Of a DNA stretch of 64,000 nucleotides, positions 8,975 through 16,693 are shown in pieces (the first letter of the stretch is position 1; each line of letters begins with the position of its first letter). Origin of the DNA: Planctomycetota bacterium (GTDB lineage Bacteria; Planctomycetota; Phycisphaerae; Tepidisphaerales; Tepidisphaeraceae); the NCBI GenBank assembly GCA_023417885.1, contig JAEZED010000217.1, positions 1 to 64,000 of the forward strand, written 5' to 3'. The notes under the pieces were generated by a model. The model saw only the letters and a program-made list of their open reading frames with translations, ran no database searches and was not told where the DNA came from. The position numbers and the translations under genes were made by a program.

Positions 8975-9262
8975 ATGAGACTCAAAACCACTTCCATGCT
9001 CACCGCGGCATGCGTCGCCGCGTTGCTCGCCGGCTTCGCGCCTGGATGCGACGACGAGGAACTCGAAAGCCAGGCCGAAGAGGCCGGACGGGAAGTCCAG
9101 GATGCCGGAGAGGCCATCGGCGAAGCCGCGAAGACGGCTGGCGAACGGGCCGCCGACGCGGCCGAGCGCGGCCAGGAGGAGCTCGGCGAGGCGTTGGAAG
9201 GCGCCGGCCGCGCGCTCCAGGATGATGCCGATCCCGAGCCCACGACCCGGCCCGGCGCGTAG
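8975..9262 (+). CDS. Small lipoprotein with Ala/Glu-rich helical repeat
   Basis: A 95-residue predicted lipoprotein with a signal peptide of about 24 residues and the lipobox FAPGC. The mature part is a continuous helix-forming run with loosely repeated 7-11 residue units (EEAGREVQDAGEAIGEAAK, AADAAERGQEELGEALE), like LEA/YtxH-type amphipathic helices. It ends in the linker PEPTTRPGA. It sits downstream of a similar acidic lipoprotein and a hairpin. Its stop is two bases from the moaC stop on the other strand, so the genes converge tightly. Function unknown. Confidence 0.72.
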   Translation: MRLKTTSMLTAACVAALLAGFAPGCDDEELESQAEEAGREVQDAGEAIGEAAKTAGERAADAAERGQEELGEALEGAGRALQDDADPEPTTRPGA

Positions 9263-9264
9263 CG

Positions 9265-9780
9265 TCAGCGTGCCTGGAAGCCGTGTTTGCCGCCCGTCTT
9301 GCGCAGCAGGCGGATCCCGTCGATCCGCATCGTCCGGTCCACGCCCTTGCACATGTCATAGATCGTCAGCGCAGCGACGCTCACGGCGGCGAGCGCCTCC
9401 ATCTCCACGCCGGTCTTCGCCGTGATGCGCGTCGTCGCCGTGATGCGCAGCCGCGCGCGCTGCGGGCTGTCGGGTTCCGGCTCGAAGGCCACTTCGACCG
9501 ATTCCAGCGCCAGCGGGTGGCAGAGCGGGATGAGATCGCCGCACTTCTTCGCGGCCTGGATGCCGGCGATGCGGGCCGTCGCAATCGCCTCGCCCTTGGG
9601 AAGCCTGCCCCCCACGAGCAGCGCCATCGTCTCGGGCGCCATCTCGACGAACGCCTCCGCCTCCGCCTCGCGCGCCGTTTGGGCCTTGGCGGTGACATCC
9701 ACCATCCGCGCGCGGCCCGCCTCGTCGACGTGCGTCAGGCGCGGCGGCACGTTGACCGTGTCGTCGGCTCCAGAGCTCAT
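9265..9780 (-). CDS. moaC: Cyclic pyranopterin monophosphate synthase (MoaC)
   Basis: MoaC converts the MoaA product 3',8-cH2GTP to cyclic pyranopterin monophosphate in molybdenum-cofactor synthesis. The 171-residue protein shows [14 protein letters not shown] at the N-terminus, then [33 protein letters not shown] and the active-site [12 protein letters not shown]. All are standard for the family and complete. Its ATG overlaps the stop of the ACT gene by four bases, so translation is coupled in the kdsA-ACT-moaC operon. Functionally it belongs with mobA and the molybdoenzyme operon at 39-46 kb. Confidence 0.97.
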   Translation of the reverse strand: MSSGADDTVNVPPRLTHVDEAGRARMVDVTAKAQTAREAEAEAFVEMAPETMALLVGGRLPKGEAIATARIAGIQAAKKCGDLIPLCHPLALESVEVAFEPEPDSPQRARLRITATTRITAKTGVEMEALAAVSVAALTIYDMCKGVDRTMRIDGIRLLRKTGGKHGFQAR

Positions 9781-10181
9781 GGGGTCTCTCCATTCTCCAC
9801 GAATGCGTGCCCGGCTTCCTGGAGCACCTGTCGCACGCGATCGAACCGCACCGCCTTGATCAGCAGGTAATCCGTCTCGAAGGAACTGACCGTCATCACG
9901 GGAACCCGGGCGTCCGCCAGCGTCGAGAGGACTTCGGACAGCACGCCGACCTCCGAGAAATCGAACACCCCTTCGAAGCGGATCACGCGCCAGCCGTCAT
10001 CCCGCTCCACGTGCGCGGGCACCGACGCCTCGTCGCAAATCACGGTCGTCGCAAGCGCCTCGCCCCGCGCCTCGATCACCACGCGCAGCTCCCCCACCGC
10101 CCAGGACACGTCGGCCCCCGCGGGCACGCGGCAGATGGCGTAGGCGCCTTCGAGGCAACGGAATCTCCTGCCGACCGGCAT
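9777..10181 (-). CDS. ACT-domain protein
   Basis: A 134-residue protein that looks like a tandem pair of ACT-type ligand-binding folds, as in small stand-alone amino-acid sensors. The second half reads [42 protein letters not shown]. Such proteins usually bind an amino acid and regulate another protein; ligand and partner are unknown here. I set the start at the ATG at 10181 because GGAGG lies five bases upstream. The frame continues to 10214, but that part overlaps kdsA. It is translationally coupled to moaC downstream. Confidence 0.8.
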   Translation of the reverse strand: MPVGRRFRCLEGAYAICRVPAGADVSWAVGELRVVIEARGEALATTVICDEASVPAHVERDDGWRVIRFEGVFDFSEVGVLSEVLSTLADARVPVMTVSSFETDYLLIKAVRFDRVRQVLQEAGHAFVENGETP

Positions 10182-10192
10182 CGCGCCCTCCA

Positions 10193-11035
10193 CTAGTCGG
10201 TGCCCGTCTCCCACTCACGCCGCAGGCGGGCCAGCTCCGCGAGCTGCGCCAGCAGGGGCGGAACCTCCTCCAGCCGCAGCATGCTGGCGGCGTCGCTCCT
10301 GGCCTGCGCCGGGTCGGGATGACACTCGAGAAAGATCCCTTCCACGCCGGCGGCGACAGCGGCGCGCGCGAGCATCGGCGCGAAGTGCGGGTTCCCCCCG
10401 CTCACGCCGCCGAGGCCGGCGGGGCTCTGCGTCGAGTGGGTCGCGTCGAAGACGACCGGGCACCTGGCCTCTTCCTTCATGGTGACGAGGCCGGTGAAGT
10501 CGTTCACCAGCCTGCCATAGCCGAAGAAAGTCCCGCGCTCGGTCACGATGACGTTCTGGTTCCCCGTAGCGCGGATCTTCTCGGCGGCCGTCCGCATCTC
10601 GGTCGGCGCCATGAACTGGCCCTTCTTCACGTTCACGATCCGGCCCGTCTTCCCGCAGGCCGTGAGCAGGTCGGTCTGCCGCGCGAGGAATGCGGGAACC
10701 TGGAGGACATCGCACACCTCCGCCGCGACGCCCGCCTGCTCGCGCTCGTGGATGTCCGTGAGCACGGGAACGCCCAGCTCCCGCTTCACCTTCTCCAGCA
10801 CGGCAAGCCCCTGGCCGATCCCCGGCCCGCGGAAGCTTTCGACGCTCGTGCGGTTGGCCTTGTCGAAGCTGGCCTTGAACACGTAAGCGATGCCGAGCCG
10901 GTCGCACGCTTCCTTGAGCGTCCCGCCGATCTCCAGGCACGTCTCCGGCGACTCGATCACGCACGGGCCGGCGATGAGAAACAGCGGAGTCTCCTCCAGC
11001 TTCAGCACCTCCGCCATGTCCACGTCATGGGTCAT
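10193..11035 (-). CDS. kdsA: 3-deoxy-8-phosphooctulonate synthase (KDO-8-P synthase)
   Basis: KdsA condenses phosphoenolpyruvate with arabinose-5-phosphate to KDO-8-phosphate, precursor of the lipopolysaccharide core. The 280-residue protein has the normal family length and motifs: FLIAGPCVIES, FKASFDKANRTS, VLTDIHE, VPAFLARQTDL, NVKKGQFMAP, VTERGTFFGYG and DATHSTQ. I place the start at the ATG at 11035; the frame stays open upstream to 11314 only because it runs through a 21-bp repeat that has no stops. A TAGAGT that could serve as a -10 element ends eight bases before this ATG, suggesting a very short or absent leader. It heads an operon with the ACT protein and moaC. Confidence 0.96.
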   Translation of the reverse strand: MTHDVDMAEVLKLEETPLFLIAGPCVIESPETCLEIGGTLKEACDRLGIAYVFKASFDKANRTSVESFRGPGIGQGLAVLEKVKRELGVPVLTDIHEREQAGVAAEVCDVLQVPAFLARQTDLLTACGKTGRIVNVKKGQFMAPTEMRTAAEKIRATGNQNVIVTERGTFFGYGRLVNDFTGLVTMKEEARCPVVFDATHSTQSPAGLGGVSGGNPHFAPMLARAAVAAGVEGIFLECHPDPAQARSDAASMLRLEEVPPLLAQLAELARLRREWETGTD

Positions 11036-11129
11036 TGTGCGATACTCTATGGCCCTGTTCCTGGGACGGACTGGCGCGGATCGACACGGATCCGGGCGCA
11101 AAGCGCCGTTCCGGACGACCCGAAACGCG

Positions 11130-11330
11130 TTTCTCCAGTTGGGAAACGGAATTTTGCAGCTGGAGAATCCCGTTTCCCAACTGCGGAATGGCGTTTTCCA
11201 ATTGGAGAATCCGATTTCCCAACTGAAGAACGGCATTTTCCAGTTGGAGAATCCGATCTGCCAGTTGGAGAATTGGATTTCCCAACTGCAAAATTGAATT
11301 GTGCAATTGGACAATTGGATTTTTCAGCGC
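11130..11330. repeat. 21-bp tandem repeat with palindromic core, about nine units
   Basis: Core octamers CCAGTTGG, GCAGCTGG, CCAACTGC, CCAATTGG, CCAACTGA, CCAGTTGG, CCAGTTGG, CCAACTGC and GCAATTGG begin at 11135, 11156, 11177, 11198, 11219, 11240, 11261, 11282 and 11303, that is at exact 21-base intervals. Flanks are A/T-richer (GAGAATCCGATTT types) and show partial dyad symmetry around each core. Because 21 is a multiple of three, every frame is open and reads as heptapeptide repeats on both strands. I treat this as non-coding. Together with 11036-11129 and 11331-11481 it fills the stretch between kdsA and the next gene. Confidence 0.9.
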
Positions 11331-11382
11331 CGGATCGGACCTTCCCCCGCGGTCGATGGCGATCGCGTGCTCGAGTATCGGT

Positions 11383-11481
11383 TCCTACCGGACCTGGTCG
11401 AGCCCGGTCGTTGGTCCAACGGCTTGTCGGCTGGACATGGCGGAGGGGCTGAAGCTGGGTGCGATAAACTATGGCCTGTTC
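11383..11481. repeat. Mosaic of local duplicated segments
   Basis: Three pieces of nearby sequence recur here back to back. Bases 11383-11430 are an imperfect direct copy of 11594-11641 inside the following gene. Bases 11432-11458 match 26 of 27 bases of the kdsA 5' end (10996-11022), in inverted orientation. Bases 11459-11481 closely match 11037-11060, the sequence just upstream of kdsA, in direct orientation. This looks like a local template-switch or duplication scar lying next to the 21-bp repeat. Confidence 0.8.
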
Positions 11482-11940
11482 ATGGCGCCCCGCCTGCTCG
11501 AGTACGAGCCCGTGACAACGGCCCTTCCCCCACGGCGGCCGGCGTGGCTGCTCGCGGTGTCGGCAGGCTGGGTCGTCGCGTGCCTGCTTCTGGTCCTGCC
11601 GGGGCTGGTCGAGCCCGATCGTCGGGCCAACGGCTTGTCGGCGGCGCTGGCGGTGCGTCTGGCGGTGGTGGCGTGCGTTGTGGGAATGCTCTGGTGGAGC
11701 GTGATCCGGCACAGCGTGGCTGCGACGCGATGGTTTGCCATCCTCCAGGCGTGGGCGTTGCTGATCGTGGCGTTCTGCGGGCTGGTGATGGTGTCGCGGC
11801 AGGCGTGGCGGGGGCTGCATTGGCCCGTGCTGCTGGTGCTTATCCTCTGGGTGCTGCTCGCGGTGGTTCTCCTGCTGCTGTCGCTGGTCGCGTTCCGGCA
11901 GTGGTTGATCCTGCTGGAGTCGCGGGCGACCCCGCGATGA
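11482..11940 (+). CDS. Hypothetical four-helix membrane protein
   Basis: About 152 residues from the ATG at 11482, with four hydrophobic segments: LLAVSAGWVVACLLLVLPGL, LAVRLAVVACVVGMLWW, WFAILQAWALLIVAFCGLVM and VLLVLILWVLLAVVLLLLSL. It is probably an inner-membrane protein. I recognise no family. The start is uncertain: an ATG at 11437 is also in frame but lies in the duplicated mosaic, and the frame stays open further back. A TAAACT hexamer 12 bases before the chosen ATG could be a -10 element. The part from about residue 15 onward has normal codon-position GC bias, so a real gene is likely. Confidence 0.6.
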   Translation: MAPRLLEYEPVTTALPPRRPAWLLAVSAGWVVACLLLVLPGLVEPDRRANGLSAALAVRLAVVACVVGMLWWSVIRHSVAATRWFAILQAWALLIVAFCGLVMVSRQAWRGLHWPVLLVLILWVLLAVVLLLLSLVAFRQWLILLESRATPR

Positions 11941-12063
11941 TGGTACCGGACTGACAACAAGCGCACCGCATCGCTCCCCCACAGACACGGGTTGGCCAGG
12001 ATGGCGTCCCGGATACGGGGGATTCTGGCGATCGGCTTGAAATCCAGTATCTTTCCGGACCCC

Positions 12064-13410
12064 ATGACCCAAGCACCCCCAGCCGCCCCCCCCTCCCCCA
12101 CCGGCGCCGTCAATGTCCGGCTCGGGATCATGATGTTCCTGGAGTTCTTCGTCTGGGGCGCCTGGTACGTCACGACCGGCCCGTACATGGCCACCAGCGG
12201 GATGGCCGACCAGATCGGCAACGCCTACTCCGTCGGCCCGATCGCCGCGATCATCTCTCCGTTCTTCCTCGGTCTGATCGCCGACCGCTTCTTCAGCTCG
12301 GAGCGCGTTCTCGGCGTGATGCACCTGCTCGGCGGGCTGGTCATGTTCCTCGCGCCGCAGACCGCGGGGTGGATGTTCATCGGCATCCTCCTCCTGCACA
12401 TGCTCTTCTTCATGCCGACGCTGGGCCTGACCAACACCGTCGCGTTCCACCACATCGTCAACGGGCAGAAGGTCTTCCCGATCATCCGCGTGTTCGGCAC
12501 GATCGGCTGGATCCTCGCCGGGTGGACGATCAGCCTCCTGGCGTTCGACCAGTCCGCGAACCAGTATTACGTCGCCGGCGCCGCAGCGGTGGTGCTGGGC
12601 ATCTACAGCTTCACCCTTCCGCACACCGCCCCGCCGCTGCGCGGCGAGCGCGTGACGATCGGCTCGGTCGTGGGGCTGGACGCGCTGCGCCTGTTCCGGA
12701 GCCCGAGCTACGCCGTCTTCATCGCGGCGTCGCTGCTGATCTGCATCCCCCTGGCCCTCTATTACTCGTTCGCGGCGACCTTCGCGACGGCTTCGGGCGC
12801 CTTCAACGCCGGCATCGATCCGGCGACGGGCGAGCCGATCGCTCGGACGGGCTTCTACATGTCGTTCGGGCAGGTGTCGGAGGTCGTCTTCATGCTGGCG
12901 ATGCCCCTCTTCTTCGCGCGCCTCGGCGTGAAGTGGATGCTCGCCGTCGGAATGGCGGCCTGGGTGCTGCGCTACGGCCTGTTCGCCGGCGCCGCGGAGT
13001 CGAGCACGAGCGTCGCCTACCTGCTGATCCTGGGCGGCATCCTGCTGCACGGCATCTGCTACGACTTCTTCTTCGTGACCGGGCAGATCTACACCGACGA
13101 GCAGAGCGGTCCGAAGATCCGTGGACAGGCGCAGGGCCTGCTCGTGCTCGTGACCCAGGGCGTGGGCATGCTCATCGGCGCCCAGCTCGGCCAGCGGCTC
13201 TTCAACCGCACCGTCACCGGAACCGAAGGCTGGTCGACTTTCTGGATCTACCCTGCGGTGATGGCGGCGGTGGTGATGGTGCTCTTCATCCTCTTCTTCC
13301 GCCAGCGCCGGCCGGAGGAGGACGCCTCGATGGATCGCGGGTTCGAAGTGGCTCCGGCCGACGCCGCGCGCGGCCCGCACGAAGCAGGCCTCCCCCCGGT
13401 GGATCGGTGA
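12064..13410 (+). CDS. MFS transporter, nucleoside:H+ symporter type
   Basis: A 448-residue, about 12-helix inner-membrane transporter of the major facilitator superfamily. It resembles the NupG/XapB-like nucleoside permeases common in Bacteroidetes and planctomycetes. Indicators are the N-terminal LGIMMFLEFFVWGAWYVTTGPYM, the IRVFGTIGWILAGW segment characteristic of this subgroup, and HGICYDFFFVTGQIY followed by RGQAQGL. The C-terminus is a hydrophilic cytoplasmic tail. The ATG at 12064 follows a long possible leader (frame open from 11992) that lacks hydrophobic or conserved sequence. Substrate is not provable from sequence; nucleosides or a sugar derivative are likely. Confidence 0.85.
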   Translation: MTQAPPAAPPSPTGAVNVRLGIMMFLEFFVWGAWYVTTGPYMATSGMADQIGNAYSVGPIAAIISPFFLGLIADRFFSSERVLGVMHLLGGLVMFLAPQTAGWMFIGILLLHMLFFMPTLGLTNTVAFHHIVNGQKVFPIIRVFGTIGWILAGWTISLLAFDQSANQYYVAGAAAVVLGIYSFTLPHTAPPLRGERVTIGSVVGLDALRLFRSPSYAVFIAASLLICIPLALYYSFAATFATASGAFNAGIDPATGEPIARTGFYMSFGQVSEVVFMLAMPLFFARLGVKWMLAVGMAAWVLRYGLFAGAAESSTSVAYLLILGGILLHGICYDFFFVTGQIYTDEQSGPKIRGQAQGLLVLVTQGVGMLIGAQLGQRLFNRTVTGTEGWSTFWIYPAVMAAVVMVLFILFFRQRRPEEDASMDRGFEVAPADAARGPHEAGLPPVDR

Positions 13411-13419
13411 GGCATGTGG

Positions 13420-13432
13420 TATGATGCAGGGA
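13420..13432 (+). promoter_or_regulatory. Possible extended -10 promoter for the toxin-antitoxin pair
   Basis: TATGAT (13420-13425), preceded by TGTGG, lies only six bases before the antitoxin ATG at 13432. If used, transcription would begin at or next to the start codon and give a leaderless mRNA. No convincing -35 hexamer is seen 16-18 bases upstream. Confidence 0.35.
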
Positions 13433-13710
13433 TGGTTGCCAAGCCCCAGACGATCGAAGGGACCTGGGAGGAAGTTCTCGCCCGGGGCGAAGAGCTCGCG
13501 GGCCGGCGTGTGCGCGTGATCGTGCTGGAGGAGCGCCCGGCCGAAGGCGCCAAGATGTCTGATGACGAGCAGGCCGAGCTTCGGAAGAGGGCGGAGGCGT
13601 GGCTCGAGGAGACCGAGAAGCTTGTTCGCGAGCCGAGCAACAGACCTCCTACCGAGTTCGAGCAGATCCTGATCGAGAAGATGCGCAAACAGGGCATCGA
13701 GGTGGAGTAA
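13432..13710 (+). CDS. Putative antitoxin of a VapBC-like pair
   Basis: A 92-residue acidic protein directly upstream of a PIN-domain gene (seven-base gap), the usual order for a VapB antitoxin. The N-terminal part (IEGTWEEVLARGEELAGRRVRVIVLEE) looks like the short beta/DNA-binding segment of small planctomycete and cyanobacterial antitoxins. The C-terminal half is charged and helical, suited to wrapping the toxin. No classical AbrB or RHH motif is clear, so the assignment rests mostly on context. The ATG at 13432 is preferred to 13414 because the start would otherwise overlap the possible -10 element. Confidence 0.7.
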   Translation: MVAKPQTIEGTWEEVLARGEELAGRRVRVIVLEERPAEGAKMSDDEQAELRKRAEAWLEETEKLVREPSNRPPTEFEQILIEKMRKQGIEVE

Positions 13711-13717
13711 CGACCGC

Positions 13718-14125
13718 ATGCTCTGCGATGCCGGACCGCTCGTGGCACTCATCGACAGGAAGCAGGCGCACCGAGCCGTCTGCAAGTCCGTGTTCTCGTC
13801 AGCTCGCCTGCCTCTGACGACTACGTGGCCCTGCCTGGCCGAGGCGATGCACATCCTCGGCCGCAACGGCGGACACCGGTTTCAAAATCAGCTCTGGGAG
13901 ATGTTGAGCGACGGAAGCCTTCGACTTCACGACCATTCAGATGGTGAAGCCATCCGCATGGCCGCTCTCATGGCTCAGTACCAGAACCTCCCCATGGACC
14001 TCGCCGACGCCTCCATCGTCGCCGCCGCCGAGGTCACCGGCCTCCGTGAAGTCTTCACGCTCGACAGCGACTTCCGCATCTACCGCCTTCAGGATGGCGA
14101 TCCACTGCGAATCATCCCGGACTGA
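13718..14125 (+). CDS. VapC-like PIN-domain ribonuclease toxin
   Basis: A 135-residue PIN-domain protein, predicted to be an Mg-dependent RNase that is toxic unless bound by its antitoxin. Acidic catalytic residues sit in LCDAGPLVALID (Asp4), CLAEAMHIL (Glu), MDLADASIVAAAE (Asp) and TLDSDF (Asp), matching the four-acid PIN pattern in order and spacing. The length is normal for VapC. It follows the presumed antitoxin after seven bases. The gene pair sits between an MFS transporter and a Tat-exported protein and carries no mobile-element remnants. Confidence 0.88.
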   Translation: MLCDAGPLVALIDRKQAHRAVCKSVFSSARLPLTTTWPCLAEAMHILGRNGGHRFQNQLWEMLSDGSLRLHDHSDGEAIRMAALMAQYQNLPMDLADASIVAAAEVTGLREVFTLDSDFRIYRLQDGDPLRIIPD

Positions 14126-14138
14126 CCTCACCTCAGCC

Positions 14139-15098
14139 ATGTCGACACCTCCACCCTCCCGCCGCGCCGTCATCGCCGCGTCACTCGCCGCCACGGCGGG
14201 CGGACTTGGTGTCTCCGTGCCTGCACTTGCGTCGCATGCTCAGGCCCGCGAGACTCCCGAACCACCTGCGGGCAGGCGGATCTTCAAGAGCCTGAAGCTG
14301 GGCATGTTCAGCGAGGACATCCCGATCGTCGAGAAGTTCCGCATCCTGAAGGACGTCGGCTTCGACGGGGTGGAGCTCGACGCGCCCGGCGGCCAGGACA
14401 AGGCCGAGTGCCTCGCCGCCTCCGCCCAAACTGGGTTGCCCATCGAGGGCGTCGTGAACGACAAGCACTGGCAGATCCGCATGTCCTCGCCTGAAGAGGC
14501 GACGCGCGACGAAGCCGTCGGTCACATGCTGGAGGCGATCCGCCAGTGCTGGCTCGTGCGTGGCGACTCGGTGCTCCTGGTGCCGGGCCACGGGCAGGAT
14601 GGAACGGAGGCTGAGATTGCCGATCGTGCCGAGGCCGCCATTCGGCAGTGTCTCCCCCTGGCGGGCTTCCTGGGCGTGCGAATCGCGATCGAGAATGTCT
14701 GGAACCGGATGTTCTACGACCACGACGGCCCCGACAGCCAGTCCGCCGACGCCCTGGCGGCATTCATCGACCGGTTCGACAGTCCCCTCGTCGGGGTACA
14801 CTTCGACATCGGCAATCACCAGCGTTACGGCCCGCCTGCGGAGTGGATTCTCACGCTCGGACGGCGCATTGTTAAGCTGGACGTGAAGGATTGGAGCCCG
14901 AAAGATGGATTCTGCCCGATCGGGCAGGGGGCGGTCGACTGGCCCGCGGTTCGGGCGTCGCTCCAGGAGATCGGCTTCGTCGGCTGGGCCGCCGCCGAGG
15001 TTGCCGGCGGCGACCGCGAGCAGATGCGGCGCATCTCCGAACAGATGGACGAGGTGCTGGGGCTCCGGCCGGAGGCCCCTGCTTCTACAGTTGGCTGA
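14139..15098 (+). CDS. Tat-exported sugar phosphate isomerase/epimerase-like TIM barrel
   Basis: A 319-residue protein of the xylose-isomerase-like TIM-barrel family (AP endonuclease 2 fold), whose members isomerise or epimerise sugars or inositols with a divalent metal. A twin-arginine signal (SRRAVIAASLAAT) and hydrophobic stretch occupy residues ~7-30, so it works outside the cytoplasm. Metal-site residues are suggested by VGFDGVELDAPGG, IAIENVWN, GVHFDIGNHQ, IVKLDVKDW and AAAEV. The ATG at 14139 is 13 bases after the VapC stop. It precedes a Tat-exported oxidoreductase, a recurrent planctomycete pairing for sugar breakdown at the cell surface. The substrate is unknown. Confidence 0.88.
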   Translation: MSTPPPSRRAVIAASLAATAGGLGVSVPALASHAQARETPEPPAGRRIFKSLKLGMFSEDIPIVEKFRILKDVGFDGVELDAPGGQDKAECLAASAQTGLPIEGVVNDKHWQIRMSSPEEATRDEAVGHMLEAIRQCWLVRGDSVLLVPGHGQDGTEAEIADRAEAAIRQCLPLAGFLGVRIAIENVWNRMFYDHDGPDSQSADALAAFIDRFDSPLVGVHFDIGNHQRYGPPAEWILTLGRRIVKLDVKDWSPKDGFCPIGQGAVDWPAVRASLQEIGFVGWAAAEVAGGDREQMRRISEQMDEVLGLRPEAPASTVG

Positions 15099-15181
15099 CT
15101 TTCACTATCCTCCCGAAGATGGGCCTTGCGCCCGGCATGTCCCGGTCGTTCCGCTTCCCGGCGTTCGAGCCAGAACCCAGA

Positions 15182-16483
15182 ATGAGTTCACTTATGAAGA
15201 CCCCTACCACCCGACGTGACTTCATCATCTCCTCCGCCGCGGGCGCCACTGCGCTGGCGACCGGGCTCAGCGCCGTGTCCGCCGGCGCGTTCGTGCAGGG
15301 CAGCGACGAGATCCGCGTCGGCCTCGTGGGCTGCGGCGGGCGCGGGACGGGCGCCGCCAAGGATGCGCTCAAGGCCGCTCCCGGCGTGCGCGTCGTGGCG
15401 CTGGGCGACCTGTTCCAGGACCACCTCGACCAGTCGCGCGGCATCCTGGCGAAGGAAGGCACCGAGAAGTTCAGCGCGGGCGACGCTGACTGCTTCGTCG
15501 GGTTCGACGCCTACAAGAAGGTGATCCACCATCCCGCGGTCAATTACGTCATCCTCGCCACCCCGCCCGGCTTTCGCCCGCAGCACTTCCGGGAGACGAT
15601 CGAGGCCGGCAAGCACTGCTTCTTCGAAAAGCCGGTCGCCGTCGACTCCACCGGCGTGCGGCACATCATCGAGACGGGCAAGCTGGCCGACGAGAAGAAG
15701 ATCTCCGTCGTCACCGGCACGATCTACCGCCGCGCCGACAACTTCGTGCAGGGGATCAACTACATCAAGGAAGGGAAGCTTGGCAAGCCGACGGGCGGGT
15801 TCGCCTACTACATGGCGGGGCCGGCCTGGGTGAAGCTTGCCGACGAGGGCGCCACCGAGATGGAGCAGCAGTGCCGCAACTGGCCGCACTACCCCTGGCT
15901 CGCCGGCGACCACATCGTCGAGCAGTCGGTGCACAACATCGACGTCCTCCACTGGCTGTTCGGCCCGGCCAAGAGCGCGTACGCCACGGGCGGGAAGATC
16001 GCGCTGACGGAGACGGAGATCTACGGCCCGAGCTACGACCACTTCAGCGTCGAGTACGTGTTCGAGCCGGACGTCCGCGTGCAGTTCACCAGCCGCAAGA
16101 TCGCCGAGACCGACACGCGCGTCGCCAACCGGATCGTCTGTGAGAAGGGCGTGGCCGACATCAACCCCGGCAGCCTCGAGATTCGCACGCACGACGGGCA
16201 GGTGATCGAGAAGATGACCGCCAAGGACGCCTACCCGTACGTGGGCGAGCACACCGACCTGATCGAGGCGATCCGCGGCGGGCGCCACATCAACGAGAGC
16301 CGGCAGATCGCCGAGAGCACGCTGATGGCGATCATGGGCCGCGAGAGCGCCTACTCCGGCAAGAAGGTGGACTGGGACTGGGCGCTGAACCAGAGCCAGC
16401 AGAAGCTCGGGCCGGACGATCCGCAGTTCGGCTCGGCCCCGCAGATGGACACGCCGATCCCGGGCGCGTACAAGCTCGCCTGA
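15182..16483 (+). CDS. Tat-exported Gfo/Idh/MocA family oxidoreductase
   Basis: A 433-residue NAD(P)-dependent oxidoreductase of the glucose-fructose oxidoreductase/inositol dehydrogenase family. The Tat signal TTRRDFIISSAAGATAL is followed by the nucleotide fold (IRVGLVGCGGRGTGAA), the family motif CFFEKPVAVD with its conserved Lys, and the catalytic-region EQSVHNIDVLHWLFG. Planctomycete members are thought to bind the cofactor tightly and be exported folded. It lies 83 bases after the TIM-barrel gene and ends in a strong intrinsic terminator, so the two probably form one unit. The substrate is likely a sugar or inositol derivative. Confidence 0.93.
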   Translation: MSSLMKTPTTRRDFIISSAAGATALATGLSAVSAGAFVQGSDEIRVGLVGCGGRGTGAAKDALKAAPGVRVVALGDLFQDHLDQSRGILAKEGTEKFSAGDADCFVGFDAYKKVIHHPAVNYVILATPPGFRPQHFRETIEAGKHCFFEKPVAVDSTGVRHIIETGKLADEKKISVVTGTIYRRADNFVQGINYIKEGKLGKPTGGFAYYMAGPAWVKLADEGATEMEQQCRNWPHYPWLAGDHIVEQSVHNIDVLHWLFGPAKSAYATGGKIALTETEIYGPSYDHFSVEYVFEPDVRVQFTSRKIAETDTRVANRIVCEKGVADINPGSLEIRTHDGQVIEKMTAKDAYPYVGEHTDLIEAIRGGRHINESRQIAESTLMAIMGRESAYSGKKVDWDWALNQSQQKLGPDDPQFGSAPQMDTPIPGAYKLA

Positions 16484-16505
16484 GTCGGCCCGTTCATGCA
16501 GCACG

Positions 16506-16537
16506 AAGCCCGGCCCGTTCGTGGGCCGGGCTTTTCG
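16506..16537 (+). terminator. Rho-independent terminator after the oxidoreductase gene
   Basis: GCCCGGCCC (16508-16516), loop GTTCGT and GGGCCGGGC (16523-16531) form a perfect 9-bp GC stem followed directly by TTTTCGTTTT. It lies 25 bases past the oxidoreductase stop, on the correct strand. The following 150 bases (to 16693) contain only G-rich simple sequence and no gene. Confidence 0.9.
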
Positions 16538-16693
16538 TTTTGCGCCCCTGAAGGCCGGAGCGTTCAGCTACGGATGAGCACGGAGTTGGGAGTTGGAAGT
16601 TTGGTGGGAGACGGAGTTGGAGGCGTCCTCCCCAATTAGCCGCGGCACCACGTGCCGCAGGTCCGGAACAACAAACCGCGACAGAAGGCGCGG

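Noticed and set aside
11036..11314. N-terminal extension of KdsA through the repeat
   Set aside because: The extension is pure heptad translation of the 21-bp repeat; KdsA from the ATG at 11035 already has full family length.
11130..11330. 21-bp repeat as a CRISPR array
   Set aside because: Units are contiguous with no unique spacers, and there are no cas genes in the window.
11047..13866. 939-residue minus-strand ORF
   Set aside because: It is antisense to the membrane-protein, MFS and VapBC genes, has biased Arg/His/Ala composition and no domains; an artefact of high GC and the stop-free 21-bp repeat.
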